Made by a program: the position numbers and the translations under genes
Source of the DNA: Rhizobium pisi
GTDB lineage: Bacteria > Pseudomonadota > Alphaproteobacteria > Rhizobiales > Rhizobiaceae
Direction: 5' to 3'
NCBI RefSeq assembly: GCF_003938655.1
Contig: NZ_RJJT01000002.1
Coordinates: 62,001 to 126,000, forward strand
Length of the DNA: 64,000 nucleotides
The notes under the pieces: generated by a model
Databases searched by the model: none
Seen by the model: the letters and a program-made list of their open reading frames with translations, nothing else
Told to the model about the DNA's origin: nothing
Part shown: positions 37,325-46,979 of the stretch, piece by piece
Position numbering within the stretch: position 1 is the first letter of the stretch
Layout of the letters: every line of letters begins with the position of its first letter

Positions 37325-37654
37325 ATGAGCGTTCGTCCGCCGCAGTCCTTCAGATCATCCCAGCAGGATAAAAACGGTTTCAATGTCCTCGAATACGAGC
37401 TGATGTCGGAACGCGCCGATTCACTTGGCCGTCACGGGCTGAAGGTCGAAGCGGCCCTCGCCGCCCTGAAATCCTGGTCTGCCGACCGACAGAGCGCCGA
37501 AGAGCGTGAGAGGCTTCTCAATGATGCCTCCGACGCCGTCTGGGCGTTCTTCATCCAGCGGGAGATCTGCGGCTTGCGCAACAACCGTGACGCCATCCAG
37601 CGCTACGGCATTCCGAACGAAGTGATTGCGAGATTGGGCGCGGTACGAAAGTAA
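37325..37654 (+). CDS. Conserved hypothetical protein
   Basis: A 109-aa soluble protein, mostly helical. The middle reads LEYELMSERADSLGRHGLKV then a long charged helix with RQSAEERERLLNDASDAVW. It is conserved-looking for Rhizobiales but I cannot name its function. ATG 37325 is the only reasonable start. It is divergent from the ABC-F gene. Confidence 0.7.
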   Translation: MSVRPPQSFRSSQQDKNGFNVLEYELMSERADSLGRHGLKVEAALAALKSWSADRQSAEERERLLNDASDAVWAFFIQREICGLRNNRDAIQRYGIPNEVIARLGAVRK

Positions 37655-37741
37655 CGGCTGACGCGCATCTTTCACCTACCGATAGAAATCGCGGTGCCGG
37701 CAGCTATGCTTGGTGCCGAACCAATGCGAAAGGGAATTGCG

Positions 37742-38611
37742 ATGCCAAGTTCAATCCGGATCGGAAATCAGGATCTCACCAGCGACGTCTCTTCCCTCGG
37801 CGCCGAGATGCAGACGCTCGACACCAGCGACGGACGCTCCTGGCTTTGGACGGGCGACGCCGCTTTCTGGACCGGGCGCTCGCCGATCCTGTTTCCGATC
37901 GTCGGCAAGGCCCCCGACGACAAGATCGCGATCGACGGCACTGTCTATCCGATGGCCCAGCATGGTTTTGCCCGCCGGAGCGAATTTACACTCGCGGCTT
38001 CCACCGCGACGATGTGCCGATACGAGCTGACCGCCTCCGAGGCCACCCGGGCGGTCTATCCGTTCGATTTCCTGCTCGCCGTGGAGCATGCGGTGGAAGG
38101 CCGCGCGCTGACCGTCAGCGCTGAGGTGACCAACCGCGATCAAAAGACGATGCCCTTCGGGCTCGGCTTTCACTCGGCCTTCGCCTGGCCGCTGCCCGGT
38201 GCTTCCGGACGCGCCCACAGCATCACGCTCGACAATCAGGGCGAGCCCGAGCTCGTGCGGCTGGCGGGCGGCCTTATCAACCCCGCAGCGCTGCCCTCGC
38301 CGTTTCATGCTGGCCGGCTGGTGCTGGATCACGTGATGTTCGAGCAGGACGCGATGATCTTCCCCAAGGGTTCCGGCGGAGGGTTGCGCTATGGCGCCGA
38401 AGGCGGGCCGAGCCTGCGGTTCCGCTTCGAAAACCTGCCCAACCTTGCTCTCTGGACCAAGCCGGGGGCGCCCTTCCTCTGCGTCGAGCCGTGGCATGGG
38501 ACCGCTGCACAAGCCGGGGCTTCGAGCGAGCTGTCGGAGCGGCCCTCGACCACGCTGCTCGCGCCGGGTGCGGTGGCGCGCTTCGCCTTCACTGTCGAGA
38601 TCGGGCAATAG
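37742..38611 (+). CDS. Aldose 1-epimerase family protein (LacX-like)
   Basis: A 289-aa beta-sandwich protein. The region PILFPIVGKAPDDKI, a conserved histidine in MAQHGFARRSEF and a second in FGLGFHSAFAWPLPG match galactose-mutarotase/LacX-like enzymes. These interconvert anomers of sugars or sugar phosphates. The start ATG 37742 is preceded by an AAGGGAA site. It stands alone between unrelated genes; the sugar is unknown. Confidence 0.88.
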   Translation: MPSSIRIGNQDLTSDVSSLGAEMQTLDTSDGRSWLWTGDAAFWTGRSPILFPIVGKAPDDKIAIDGTVYPMAQHGFARRSEFTLAASTATMCRYELTASEATRAVYPFDFLLAVEHAVEGRALTVSAEVTNRDQKTMPFGLGFHSAFAWPLPGASGRAHSITLDNQGEPELVRLAGGLINPAALPSPFHAGRLVLDHVMFEQDAMIFPKGSGGGLRYGAEGGPSLRFRFENLPNLALWTKPGAPFLCVEPWHGTAAQAGASSELSERPSTTLLAPGAVARFAFTVEIGQ

Positions 38612-38696
38612 GCTTTCACGGGTGAAGCCCTCCTTCGCATGACGTGCAAAGGGGGGCTTTTCTTCAGAGGGTTCTTCCTGCGGCGTCTACCGGCCT

Positions 38697-40286
38697 TCAA
38701 TGGGCGCCCGCACCGCCGCCGGCCTGCGGCTTTTTGGTGAGAAGCAGGGCAATCGCCGCCAATGCAAGCACCACGCCGATGACGGCGAAAGTGTCGCTGA
38801 AGCCCAGGATCAATGCCTGACGCTTGACGATCTGACCCATCGCGACGATTGCCTTTTGCGATGCGACAGCCGGATCGGTGACCCCGTGCTGGATGAAGTA
38901 GCCGGTAAGCTTGGCCAGGCGATCGCGAACTTCGTCACGGGTCAGCGTGATCGACTGGCCGATGATATTCGAGTGGAACTGCTCTCGCTTCGTCAGGATG
39001 GTGCCGAGCGACGCCGTACCGACCGCGCCGCCGAGATTGCGCAGCATATTGGTGAGGCCCGAGGCGGCGGCGGCATCGGCAGGAGCAATGCCGGCCGTGG
39101 TAATAGCTGTGATCGGCGTCAGCACCAGGGCCTGACCAATGGCACGCACGATGTTCGGGATCCAGAACTGGTCGCCGGCATTGTCAGCCGAAAGCGTGAT
39201 GTTCATGAAGCAGCTGATCGCGAAGATCGAGATGCCGAGGAAGCCGATATGGCGGGCATCGAAACGCTTCATCAGAACCGGCACGAGCGGGATGAGCAAA
39301 AGCTGTGGCAAGCCGGTCCAGGCAAGCACGTTGCCGATCTGCTCGGCATTATAGCGCTGCACCTGGCCGAGATATTGCGGCAGGATATAGACCGTGCCGA
39401 AGAGGGCGACGCCGACCAGGACGTTGACCAGCACGCCGATGCCGAAATTGCGCTGTGTCAACAGGCGCAGCTTGACCAGCGGCTTCTTGACCGTCAATTC
39501 GATCCAGATGAAGGCGGCCAGAAAGACGAAGGCGACGATGCTGAGCTTGATGATGAAAGGCGAGGAGAACCAGTCGTCCTTGTTGCCTTCTTCCAGCACG
39601 GTCTGCAGTGCCGAGAGGCCGATCGCCATGGTGATGATGCCGGCCCAGTCGCCTTCCCTCAGAAGCTGAAGCTGCATCGGCTGCTTTTCCAGCGTCAGGG
39701 CGAGAGCCGCCGCCATGATGAGGCTCGGGATCGTGTTGATGAAGAAGATCGTCTGCCAGCCGTAATTCTCGGTCAGGTAGCCGCCGATCGTCGGGCCGAT
39801 CGCCGGAGCGAAGGTGACCGACAGCGCAAAGATGGCAAGACCAAGCGGCTGCTGGTTCTTCGGCAGCTTGGTCAGCACCATGGTGAAGGCCATGGGAATC
39901 AGCACGCCGCCGGCAAAGCCCTGCAGGCCGCGCAGCAGGATCATCGTGCCGAGATCATGCGCGAAGGCACAGGCCATCGAAAAGAGCGGGAACAGGATGG
40001 AATTGACGAGGATATAACGGCGGAACGAGAAAACGTTGCTGAAATAAGCCGTCAGCGGAATGACGACGATCTCGCCGATCAGATAGGACGTCGAAATCCA
40101 AGCGCCGTTGTCGACACCCGTTCCGATGCCGCCCTCGATATCGAGGAGGGAGGCGTTGGTGATCTGGATGTTGAGGATCGCCATGAAGGCGCCGATCATG
40201 CCGGCGAGAACGGCGATCCAGTCTCTGGTGCTGGCCCCTACCCTTGGCTGCGGAACGGCGATGGCTGTTGCTGCGATTGTGGACAT
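38697..40286 (-). CDS. DHA2-family MFS multidrug efflux transporter (EmrB-like)
   Basis: A 529-aa inner-membrane antiporter with 14 predicted helices. The DHA2 motifs are visible: ISTSYLIGEIVVIPLTAYFS after helix 2, the GGVLIPMAF and LTKLPKNQQPLGLAIFALSV segments, and the antiporter motif around FAPAIGPTIGGYLTENYGWQ. It pumps drugs or toxins together with the membrane-fusion protein next to it. The start ATG 40286 has GAGGAG upstream. Second gene of an EmrAB-type operon. Confidence 0.93.
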   Translation of the reverse strand: MSTIAATAIAVPQPRVGASTRDWIAVLAGMIGAFMAILNIQITNASLLDIEGGIGTGVDNGAWISTSYLIGEIVVIPLTAYFSNVFSFRRYILVNSILFPLFSMACAFAHDLGTMILLRGLQGFAGGVLIPMAFTMVLTKLPKNQQPLGLAIFALSVTFAPAIGPTIGGYLTENYGWQTIFFINTIPSLIMAAALALTLEKQPMQLQLLREGDWAGIITMAIGLSALQTVLEEGNKDDWFSSPFIIKLSIVAFVFLAAFIWIELTVKKPLVKLRLLTQRNFGIGVLVNVLVGVALFGTVYILPQYLGQVQRYNAEQIGNVLAWTGLPQLLLIPLVPVLMKRFDARHIGFLGISIFAISCFMNITLSADNAGDQFWIPNIVRAIGQALVLTPITAITTAGIAPADAAAASGLTNMLRNLGGAVGTASLGTILTKREQFHSNIIGQSITLTRDEVRDRLAKLTGYFIQHGVTDPAVASQKAIVAMGQIVKRQALILGFSDTFAVIGVVLALAAIALLLTKKPQAGGGAGAH

Positions 40287-40309
40287 GACACGAACTCCTC
40301 ATCCCCCGC

Positions 40310-41491
40310 CTAACTGCGGTCGTTCTTGGTGTCGATGCTCGGCTGGACGGACATGCCGGGGCGCAGATCGCCATTTGCGGCGGCGTCGCCGTCAAGTACG
40401 ATCCTGACCGGAATGCGCTGGACGACCTTGGTGAAGTTGCCGGTGGCGTTATCGGGCGGCAGCAGCGCGAATTCCTGGCCGCTGGCGGGCGCAAGGCTGT
40501 CGACATGGCCGCGATAGACGCGGCCTGGGAACATATCGACTTCGATATCGACAGGCTGGCCAGCATGCACGTCGGTCAGCTGCGTCTCCTTGTAGTTGGC
40601 GACGATATAGGCAGCCGCCGTCGGCACAACAGCCATCAGCTGGGTGCCGGCCTGGACATATTGACCGACACGCAGCGTGCGGTTGCCGACCGTACCGTCG
40701 ACGGGCGCAACGATCGTCGCATAGGAAAGGTTGAGCTCGGCCTGACGGGCAACGGCCTGATCACGGGCAAGTGTCGCCTTGGCCTGAGCAAGCTCGGCCT
40801 TCAAAAGATCGACCTGCTTGGTTGCGGCGTCGAGGGCAGCCGTGTCGCGCACGATTGTTGCCTGGGCGGCAGCGATGGCGGAAGCGGCCTGCTGTGCCGT
40901 CTGAACCGGCGCATAACCGTTGGTGGCAAGGTTGGTGTAACGCTTGTTGTTTTGCTCGGCGAAGGTCTCATTGGCCTTATCGACATCGAGCGTCGCGCGG
41001 GCGGCAGCGATGGTGGACTGCTGGATATCGAGCGAATCCTGCTTGGCATTGATGATGGCTTCGGCCGCGGCGACATCCGCCTTTGCCTGATCGAGCGCGG
41101 CGCGGAAATCGCGGTCGTCAATGCGGGCAAGGGGTTGACCCGCCTTGACCGTCTCGTTGTCCATCACAAGGACCTCGGCAAGATAACCCGAGACCTTCGG
41201 CGCGACCGTCGTGCTGTCGGCCTTTACGTAGGCATCGTCGGTCGAGATGTGGAAGCGGCCGACCGTCCAGTAATCGTGGCCGTAATAGGCGCCGGCGGCG
41301 ATCAGCACGACGGCCGTAGCGCCGAGCAGCAATCCGCGACCGCGGCGCTTGCGAGCCGGAGGCTCCGAAACAACGGCAGGCTCGACAACGCGCGGTGCGT
41401 TGCCGGCCTCAAGGGTTGAGGGCGCGGCTTCCGCCGTCGTTTCCGTGGCAGGTGCGTTGTTATTCAGGGCTTGCAGCGTCTTAATCGACAT
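40310..41491 (-). CDS. HlyD-family membrane fusion protein (EmrA-like)
   Basis: A 393-aa periplasmic adaptor anchored by one N-terminal helix (GRGLLLGATAVVLIAAGAYYG). The barrel and lipoyl segments (FHISTDDAYVKADSTTVAPK, DRDFRAALDQAKADVAAAEA) flank a long alanine/glutamine-rich coiled coil. It links the DHA2 pump to an outer-membrane channel. ATG 41491 has GGAGAGAG upstream. First gene of the efflux operon, divergent from a TetR regulator. Confidence 0.93.
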   Translation of the reverse strand: MSIKTLQALNNNAPATETTAEAAPSTLEAGNAPRVVEPAVVSEPPARKRRGRGLLLGATAVVLIAAGAYYGHDYWTVGRFHISTDDAYVKADSTTVAPKVSGYLAEVLVMDNETVKAGQPLARIDDRDFRAALDQAKADVAAAEAIINAKQDSLDIQQSTIAAARATLDVDKANETFAEQNNKRYTNLATNGYAPVQTAQQAASAIAAAQATIVRDTAALDAATKQVDLLKAELAQAKATLARDQAVARQAELNLSYATIVAPVDGTVGNRTLRVGQYVQAGTQLMAVVPTAAAYIVANYKETQLTDVHAGQPVDIEVDMFPGRVYRGHVDSLAPASGQEFALLPPDNATGNFTKVVQRIPVRIVLDGDAAANGDLRPGMSVQPSIDTKNDRS

Positions 41492-41560
41492 CGTCTCTCT
41501 CCAGGTAGTGGAGGTCGCTGTCGCTATCGGCCGCGGCCTTCGAACAAAGTGAAATGCAAA

Positions 41561-41623
41561 TTGGAAACTTGCTGTTTTCCAAAATATGTACTAGAAAATA
41601 GAAGTCAACAAGAATTTGGAAAA
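41561..41623. promoter_or_regulatory. Candidate operator of the TetR regulator
   Basis: The divergent gap holds TTGGAAAC (41561-41568), TTTTCCAAA (41575-41583) and TTTGGAAAA (41615-41623). These form inverted half-sites of one motif, TTGGAAA. They overlap the promoters of both the efflux operon and the tetR-type gene, as expected for a repressor that controls both. Confidence 0.6.
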
Positions 41624-41628
41624 TTGTC

Positions 41629-42276
41629 ATGGTCCAAAATCACGAAATCGAGAAGAGGTCGCGAGGCCGACCCCAGGTCCGCTGCGACGACGATACGAAA
41701 AGCGTGATCATCGAGGCGGCCAACCGGCAATTCCACGACAACGGCTATGCCGCAGCAAGCATCGCTGCAATCGCCCAGGAAGCGGGTGTTTCGACCAAGA
41801 CGCTCTACCGCCTGTTCCCGACGAAGGCCGATCTCTTTGCCGAGATGATCACGGAGCGGACGGGACGCTTCCTCACGGCGCTCGACCCCGGCACACTCGC
41901 CGCGGCGGATCTCAGGCAGGGGCTGGAGCGCATGCTGATGGCCTATGGCATGCTGACGCTCTCGCTGGATACGATCACCGTCACCCGCCTCGTCATCAGT
42001 GAGTCCGACCGGTTTCCGGAGATCGCCAATAGCTTCTATGAAAAGGCGATCGTCAGAACCAACAGGCTGATGGAGGATTGGCTTCGCAAGCAGATCGACC
42101 GTGGGCTGATTGCGCTCGACGATCCGCATGCGGCCTGCGGCATGCTGCGCGGCATGATGATCATGGAGCCCCAGCGCGCGGCGATGCTGCGCCAGGAAGC
42201 GCCGCCGAAGATCGATGCGATCGCGGCGCGGGCAAAAATGTGCGCCGATCTTTTCTTGAAAGGTTGTGCGCTCTGA
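41629..42276 (+). CDS. TetR-family transcriptional repressor
   Basis: A 215-aa regulator. The N-terminal HTH is AASIAAIAQEAGVSTKTLYRL followed by FPTKADLFAEM. The C-terminal helical domain is of the AefR/YfiR type and should bind a drug-like ligand. It is divergent from the EmrAB-type operon with half-site repeats between the two, so it likely represses both. Confidence 0.9.
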   Translation: MVQNHEIEKRSRGRPQVRCDDDTKSVIIEAANRQFHDNGYAAASIAAIAQEAGVSTKTLYRLFPTKADLFAEMITERTGRFLTALDPGTLAAADLRQGLERMLMAYGMLTLSLDTITVTRLVISESDRFPEIANSFYEKAIVRTNRLMEDWLRKQIDRGLIALDDPHAACGMLRGMMIMEPQRAAMLRQEAPPKIDAIAARAKMCADLFLKGCAL

Positions 42277-42611
42277 TGCAGCGCCCGGGCTCCAGAGCAC
42301 GATGATCTGCTTACGGGCGACCCGCCAGCTGGGGCACGGGAAGAAGCTGCTCCGCAGCAGCCAGATCGTGCCGGACACAATCTCGCGGTCGGATAGCCGC
42401 AAGCCGTACCGTATCCGACACCTGCCGCCAATGCCGGCTTCCTTTTGCTGCGCTCGGACGGCCTGTGCGGGACGCGACTCCTATCCGCGCCTGCGCAACG
42501 ATCGCTTTCAAAAGCGCACAGATATTACGTGATGCTACAGGCGCCACTAAGACCCACCTGCTAGTATTCCGGCTCCGAAAGCCTCCTCCTGAGCGATTGC
42601 TGGATGTGTGA
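42277..42611. other. Intergenic region without recognised features
   Basis: 335 bp between the TetR gene and the lipoprotein hydrolase. Reading frames here are short or shadows and no RNA gene or repeat is recognised. Toward the downstream gene a CCTCCTGAG string and short AT-rich patch are compatible with a promoter. Confidence 0.4.
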
Positions 42612-43823
42612 ATGGCAAAGCGTAGCGTGGCTCTTTTTCTTCTTCTGACGAGTTGCGGACATCCGAGCGGCGTGATGACGCCGGTTTCAATTTCATCGTC
42701 GACGCCGCCGACATCAAGGGTCGACATGCTGGTTGCGACCACCCGCGAGCCTTCGGGAAACCCGGCCACACTCTTCAACGGCGAGCGCAGTTCAAAGCCA
42801 CATCTGACCCAGATCTCTGTTTCAATCCCGGCGAAGCGCGAAGCCGGCACGGTTCAGTGGCCTAAACGCCTTCCCCCCGATCCTGCCACCGACTTTGCCG
42901 TAACGAACGTTCAGCAGATCGACACCATCGCGCAAGGCCGCGTCTGGTTCCGGCAGCACGTGAACGGCGGGCACGCACTCGTCTTCATTCATGGCTTCAA
43001 CAACACCTATGAGGATTCTGTCTTCCGGCTGGCGCAGATCGTGCACGACAGCAAGATGCAGGCGACGCCCCTCCTGTTCACCTGGCCGTCGCGAGCGGAA
43101 ATCGTCGCCTACGAGTACGACAAGGAAAGTACGAACTATTCGCGCACGGCGCTGGAGCAGGCGCTTCGCACGTTGGCGGCCGATCCCAACGTCAAGGACA
43201 TCACCGTCATGGCCCACTCGATGGGAACCTGGCTTGCCATGGAATCCCTGCGGCAGATGGGAATACGCGACGGCCACGTCAATTCGAAAATCCACAATGT
43301 TATCCTGGCCTCTCCCGACATCGACATTCAGGTCTTCGCCAAACAATTTGTGGAGATGGGCGAGCCGCGTCCGAAATTCACGATCTTTGTCTCCCAGGAT
43401 GACAAGGCTCTCGCATTCTCCAGCTTCCTCACCGGGCGCGTATCCCGTCTGGGCGCGATCAATCCTGCTGAAGAGCCCTACACCTCGAAATTGGAAAAGG
43501 CCGGCATCACCGCCATCGACCTGACGAAGGTGAAGACCAACGACAAGCTCAATCACGGCAAATTTGCGGAAAGTCCCGAGATTGTCCAACTCATCGGCCA
43601 GCGCCTTATGACCGGCCAGACCCTTACCGATTCCAAGGTCACACTGGGTCAGGGCATTACGGCTGTCATCGGCGGAACGGCGGCAAATATCGGCACCGTA
43701 GCTGCCACCGCCGTCGCGGCGCCGGTTGCGATCATCGAGCAGCCCGTCACGCGGACGAGACCGCCACGATCCGCCAACGAGACGCTCGACGGCGACCTGA
43801 AACAACAGCCGCTGACGCAGTGA
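42612..43823 (+). CDS. DUF900-type alpha/beta hydrolase lipoprotein
   Basis: A 403-aa protein with an N-terminal lipoprotein signal ending in the lipobox LLTSC. The hydrolase core starts with LVFIHGFNNTYEDSVFRLAQ, a DUF900 signature. The nucleophile serine lies in MAHSMGTWLAM, and an aspartate in the LASPDIDIQVF strand. The C-terminus is low complexity. An envelope-associated esterase is likely; substrate unknown. Its last codons overlap the MscS gene. Confidence 0.85.
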   Translation: MAKRSVALFLLLTSCGHPSGVMTPVSISSSTPPTSRVDMLVATTREPSGNPATLFNGERSSKPHLTQISVSIPAKREAGTVQWPKRLPPDPATDFAVTNVQQIDTIAQGRVWFRQHVNGGHALVFIHGFNNTYEDSVFRLAQIVHDSKMQATPLLFTWPSRAEIVAYEYDKESTNYSRTALEQALRTLAADPNVKDITVMAHSMGTWLAMESLRQMGIRDGHVNSKIHNVILASPDIDIQVFAKQFVEMGEPRPKFTIFVSQDDKALAFSSFLTGRVSRLGAINPAEEPYTSKLEKAGITAIDLTKVKTNDKLNHGKFAESPEIVQLIGQRLMTGQTLTDSKVTLGQGITAVIGGTAANIGTVAATAVAAPVAIIEQPVTRTRPPRSANETLDGDLKQQPLTQ

Positions 43824-43834
43824 GGAGTTTCAGG

Positions 43835-45772
43835 TTGAAATGGCTTTTTTCCTTCACCGCCGTTTTTCTCTTCGCGCTGAGTGCTTTGGCGCAAACGCCG
43901 CCGGTGAGCCCTCAGCAGAAGATCGACGAACTCGTGCGCCTGCTGCAGGATCCCGAGGTGAAGGCCTGGCTTGACAGCCGCAAGCAGGAGAGCGGGTCCG
44001 TGCCATCCGTTTCACCGGCCGGCAATTCGGCCTTGGCCAGGTGGGAGGCCGGCGCGCGGGAGCGTGTGAACGCGATTCTGGCGGCGATCCCGGCGATCCC
44101 CACTGAGGTGTCGGCGGCGGCAACAAGAGCAAGGCGCGAGGCCGCCGGCAGAGGCTATGCGCCCGCATTCGTCATATTCGGCGGCCTGGTCGCCTTTGGT
44201 CTTGCCGCCGAGGCGGTGTATCGCAGGTTTGCCGCGCGTCGCGAGACATTGTTCGGTCGGCTTATCCCAATCGGCATATTCGCCGGCGCGATGGGCATCG
44301 TCTTTTTCGCGGTCGAATGGCCGCCGCTCGCGCGGGTGACGCTCCTTGCCTATCTCTCGGCGTTCATTCTGTTTCGATTGGCGGCGGCACTCCTGTCCGC
44401 GGCGGCGATGCGCTCGTCGCTGCGGATCAGGCTCTTGATCCTGTTCGGGCTCATCAGTTTTGCGATGGCGACAGCAGCCGTCGGCGAGCCGCTTGGCGTT
44501 TCCCCTGAAGTCAGCGACGCCATCAGCTACTGCTTCTCCGTGATTGGACTGCTTCTTGCCATCGAGGCCGTGTGGTCGATCTGGGAAGGAAGCCGCGCCC
44601 GGAAAGCGGCGATAACGGCCTTCCTCGTCGTCCTGTGGTTCGTCTGGTGCCTCAATATGAAGGGCCTGTTCTGGATCGGCATCTACGCGCTGGTATTGCC
44701 GGCGGTCCTGAATGCCGTCGGCCGCATGGCACTATCCCTCGCCAGCGATCCGGGCAGCCTGCGCGGTATCCTGGTCGCCCGCGGCGCGCGCGCCGCGGTT
44801 ATCGCGCTCGCCGTGGGATGGCTGGCGCTCGTCTGGCATCTCAATCCGGATACGTTGGGTCAACGCGACCCGATGATCGCCGCTCTGTTTTACGGCGGCC
44901 TGAAGAGCGTCCTGATTCTCGTGGTCGCCGACCTTCTTTGGCAAGTGGCGCGGAACTGGATCGACCGAACTCTGCGCGTATCGACCAGCACGACATCACT
45001 TGCACCGGCCGACGCCGCCCGACGCGCGCGGTTTCGGACGCTTCTCCCTATCCTTCGCAATGCATTGGCCGTCGCTGTCGCGGTCATGGCGGGGTTGATC
45101 GTGCTCGCGCAAATGGGTGTGCAGATCGGACCGCTGATTGCGGGAGCGGGCATCTTCGGAGTCGCCATCGGTTTCGGCTCGCAGACTTTGGTCAAGGACG
45201 TCATCAACGGTGTCTTCTACATGCTCGACGACGCCTTCCGAGTGGGTGAATACATCCAGGCCAAGGACTACAAGGGGACGGTGGAGAGCTTCAGCCTCCG
45301 TTCGGTGCGTCTGCGCCATCATCGCGGCCCGGTGTTCACGGTGCCGTTCAGCGAGTTGGGTGCCGTCGAGAACATGAGCCGGGACTGGGTGATCGACAAG
45401 TTCAGGATCACCGTCGGGTTCGATACCGACATAGAAAAGGCGCGCAAGCTGACCAAGAAGGTCGGAGCCGATCTGATGGAAGATCCGGAACTCGGCCAGC
45501 ACTTCATCGAGCCGCTGAAAATGAAGGGCGTCGAGCAGTTCGGCGACTACGGCATCGTGTTGAGCTTCGCCATGACCACGGTTCCGGGCATGCAGACCTA
45601 TATCCGTCGTAAGGCCTATGCCAAAATTCGGGAGGTGTTCCTGGCAAACGGCATCGCATTCGCGCAGCCAACGGTGCAAGTCGGAGGCGACGACAAGGGC
45701 GGCGGCGGCGCGGCGGCCGCTCAAGCGATCCTTGCGCAGCAGGCGGCAAACGCGGCGACGCCGGCAAAGTGA
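43835..45772 (+). CDS. MscS-family mechanosensitive channel
   Basis: A 645-aa membrane protein. A Sec signal (MKWLFSFTAVFLFALSALA) precedes a periplasmic coiled domain and many hydrophobic helices. The pore helix region is GAGIFGVAIGFGSQTLVKD, followed by the beta domain (GEYIQAKDYKGTVESFSLRS) and C-terminal MscS domain. It should open under osmotic downshock. The start TTG 43835 is chosen for the GAGGAG at 43822; a GTG at 43820 overlapping the previous gene is also possible. Coupled to the hydrolase gene. Confidence 0.9.
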   Translation: MKWLFSFTAVFLFALSALAQTPPVSPQQKIDELVRLLQDPEVKAWLDSRKQESGSVPSVSPAGNSALARWEAGARERVNAILAAIPAIPTEVSAAATRARREAAGRGYAPAFVIFGGLVAFGLAAEAVYRRFAARRETLFGRLIPIGIFAGAMGIVFFAVEWPPLARVTLLAYLSAFILFRLAAALLSAAAMRSSLRIRLLILFGLISFAMATAAVGEPLGVSPEVSDAISYCFSVIGLLLAIEAVWSIWEGSRARKAAITAFLVVLWFVWCLNMKGLFWIGIYALVLPAVLNAVGRMALSLASDPGSLRGILVARGARAAVIALAVGWLALVWHLNPDTLGQRDPMIAALFYGGLKSVLILVVADLLWQVARNWIDRTLRVSTSTTSLAPADAARRARFRTLLPILRNALAVAVAVMAGLIVLAQMGVQIGPLIAGAGIFGVAIGFGSQTLVKDVINGVFYMLDDAFRVGEYIQAKDYKGTVESFSLRSVRLRHHRGPVFTVPFSELGAVENMSRDWVIDKFRITVGFDTDIEKARKLTKKVGADLMEDPELGQHFIEPLKMKGVEQFGDYGIVLSFAMTTVPGMQTYIRRKAYAKIREVFLANGIAFAQPTVQVGGDDKGGGGAAAAQAILAQQAANAATPAK

Positions 45773-45800
45773 TCTGGCTGGCGAAGGCAGATTAAAGGCG

Positions 45801-46151
45801 CTAAGGTTTCAGATCATAGGCCTGCTGCGACGCACGAAGCTCCACCAGCGTCTTGCCGACACAGCTGCCCCCGCCAGCGCCGCCGATTGCCTTTGCCTTT
45901 CCATCGAGCGTGATCGTGCCGGCGATCCGGTCGGATGCGACATAGGTCGCCACGCCGTCGTGCGAGACACGCGATATGTAAAAGGCATGGTAGGTTTCGT
46001 TGTACTTGCAATGGATGACCAACGGAAACTGAGAGAAGGGATCGTCCTCAGCCTGGACGGCGTGCAGTTGAAAAACTGGCACCAGAGTCAGGGCGGCGAC
46101 CAGGCTGGCAAGAACCCTTTTGGTCAACGCGATCGATTTTCGGCGGGTCAT
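45801..46151 (-). CDS. Hypothetical exported protein
   Basis: A 116-aa protein with a Sec signal (basic MTRRKSIALTKR then a hydrophobic stretch ending LHAVQAED). The mature part has two cysteines (HCKYNETYH and GGSCVGK) that could form a disulfide, and a segment YVASDRIAGTITLDGKAKAI. No family recognised. It converges with the MscS gene and lies downstream of the FixK-like gene on the same strand. Confidence 0.72.
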   Translation of the reverse strand: MTRRKSIALTKRVLASLVAALTLVPVFQLHAVQAEDDPFSQFPLVIHCKYNETYHAFYISRVSHDGVATYVASDRIAGTITLDGKAKAIGGAGGGSCVGKTLVELRASQQAYDLKP

Positions 46152-46229
46152 GGTTCAATCCCTCTATCGTGACCTGCAGCGCCGCGTGTGTCGTCAGACA
46201 CGCAAAGGACGCTGTCACACTCTGCATTG

Positions 46230-46874
46230 CTAAATCGTCAGGGCGACGAGCGCATCGCGATCGAGAAGCCGAACAATCCGTTGTGATTTGCCGGCAAGAC
46301 GAAGGATGCGTTTTTCCCGGAGCTTGGTAAAAGAGCGGGCAACTGTTTCCACCGTCAGCCCGAGATAGTCGGCAATATCGCTGCGAGACATCATCATATC
46401 GAATTCCGGATCCTCGGGATGGCGGTCGGCCATCTCCTGAACGAAGGCTGCAAGGCGCTTCAAGGCGCTTTGCTCGCTGATGATGAGTTGTTTGCATTGC
46501 GCCTTCGCCAGGTTCGTCAGGGCAATGCGCAAAAGATCGATTGGGACGGCTGCGTCCTGATTGGTGCGAAACGGCCTTACGCGCGATTCGCAGATGGCTT
46601 CTGCAAAATCGGTTCGGACATTCCCGTTTTCGAGCCCGAACCATTCGCCCTTGCTGCAGAAGGATAGGATATGCCGCTGGCCGTTCGACGTCAGGCGGTA
46701 AATCCGCACGGCGCCTGCTTCGACCTGGTAGATGGCAAGGGCGTATTCCCCTTCGCTGTAGATCGTTTCGTCGGCGCTGAGTTTGATCGATTGATCTTTG
46801 GCTGTCGCGGAAACCGTTCCATGGTGGTGGCCGGGAACCGTTGTGTATTTTCCGATCGCGTGATCCTGGAGCAT
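46230..46874 (-). CDS. Crp/Fnr-family regulator, FixK-like
   Basis: A 214-aa regulator with a cyclic-nucleotide-like sensor domain and a C-terminal HTH (SRSDIADYLGLTVETVARSF, from residue 163). The N-terminus lacks the cysteine cluster of FNR and FnrN, so it should not sense oxygen directly but act like FixK under a two-component system. In the recognition helix E176 and R180 match FNR, but Ala replaces the usual Ser at 179. FNR/FixK-type boxes occur upstream of several genes at 51-60 kb, which are its likely targets. ATG 46874 gives a full-length protein. Confidence 0.85.
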   Translation of the reverse strand: MLQDHAIGKYTTVPGHHHGTVSATAKDQSIKLSADETIYSEGEYALAIYQVEAGAVRIYRLTSNGQRHILSFCSKGEWFGLENGNVRTDFAEAICESRVRPFRTNQDAAVPIDLLRIALTNLAKAQCKQLIISEQSALKRLAAFVQEMADRHPEDPEFDMMMSRSDIADYLGLTVETVARSFTKLREKRILRLAGKSQRIVRLLDRDALVALTI

Positions 46875-46979
46875 GTGCGTCGTCCCCCATCCGCGTCCAG
46901 CATAAGCAATCGTTGCGTGCTTCGGTATTCGAGATACCCCTTACGTATTGCTACGGAAGCACTCGATCGCCGGCGGGTG

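Noticed and set aside
38700..40313. 537-codon rightward ORF
   Set aside because: It is antisense to the DHA2 transporter and has a low-complexity Asp/Arg-rich translation.
46785..46798. TTGAT repeats resembling an FNR box inside the FixK-like gene
   Set aside because: The two halves are direct, not inverted, and lie within coding sequence.
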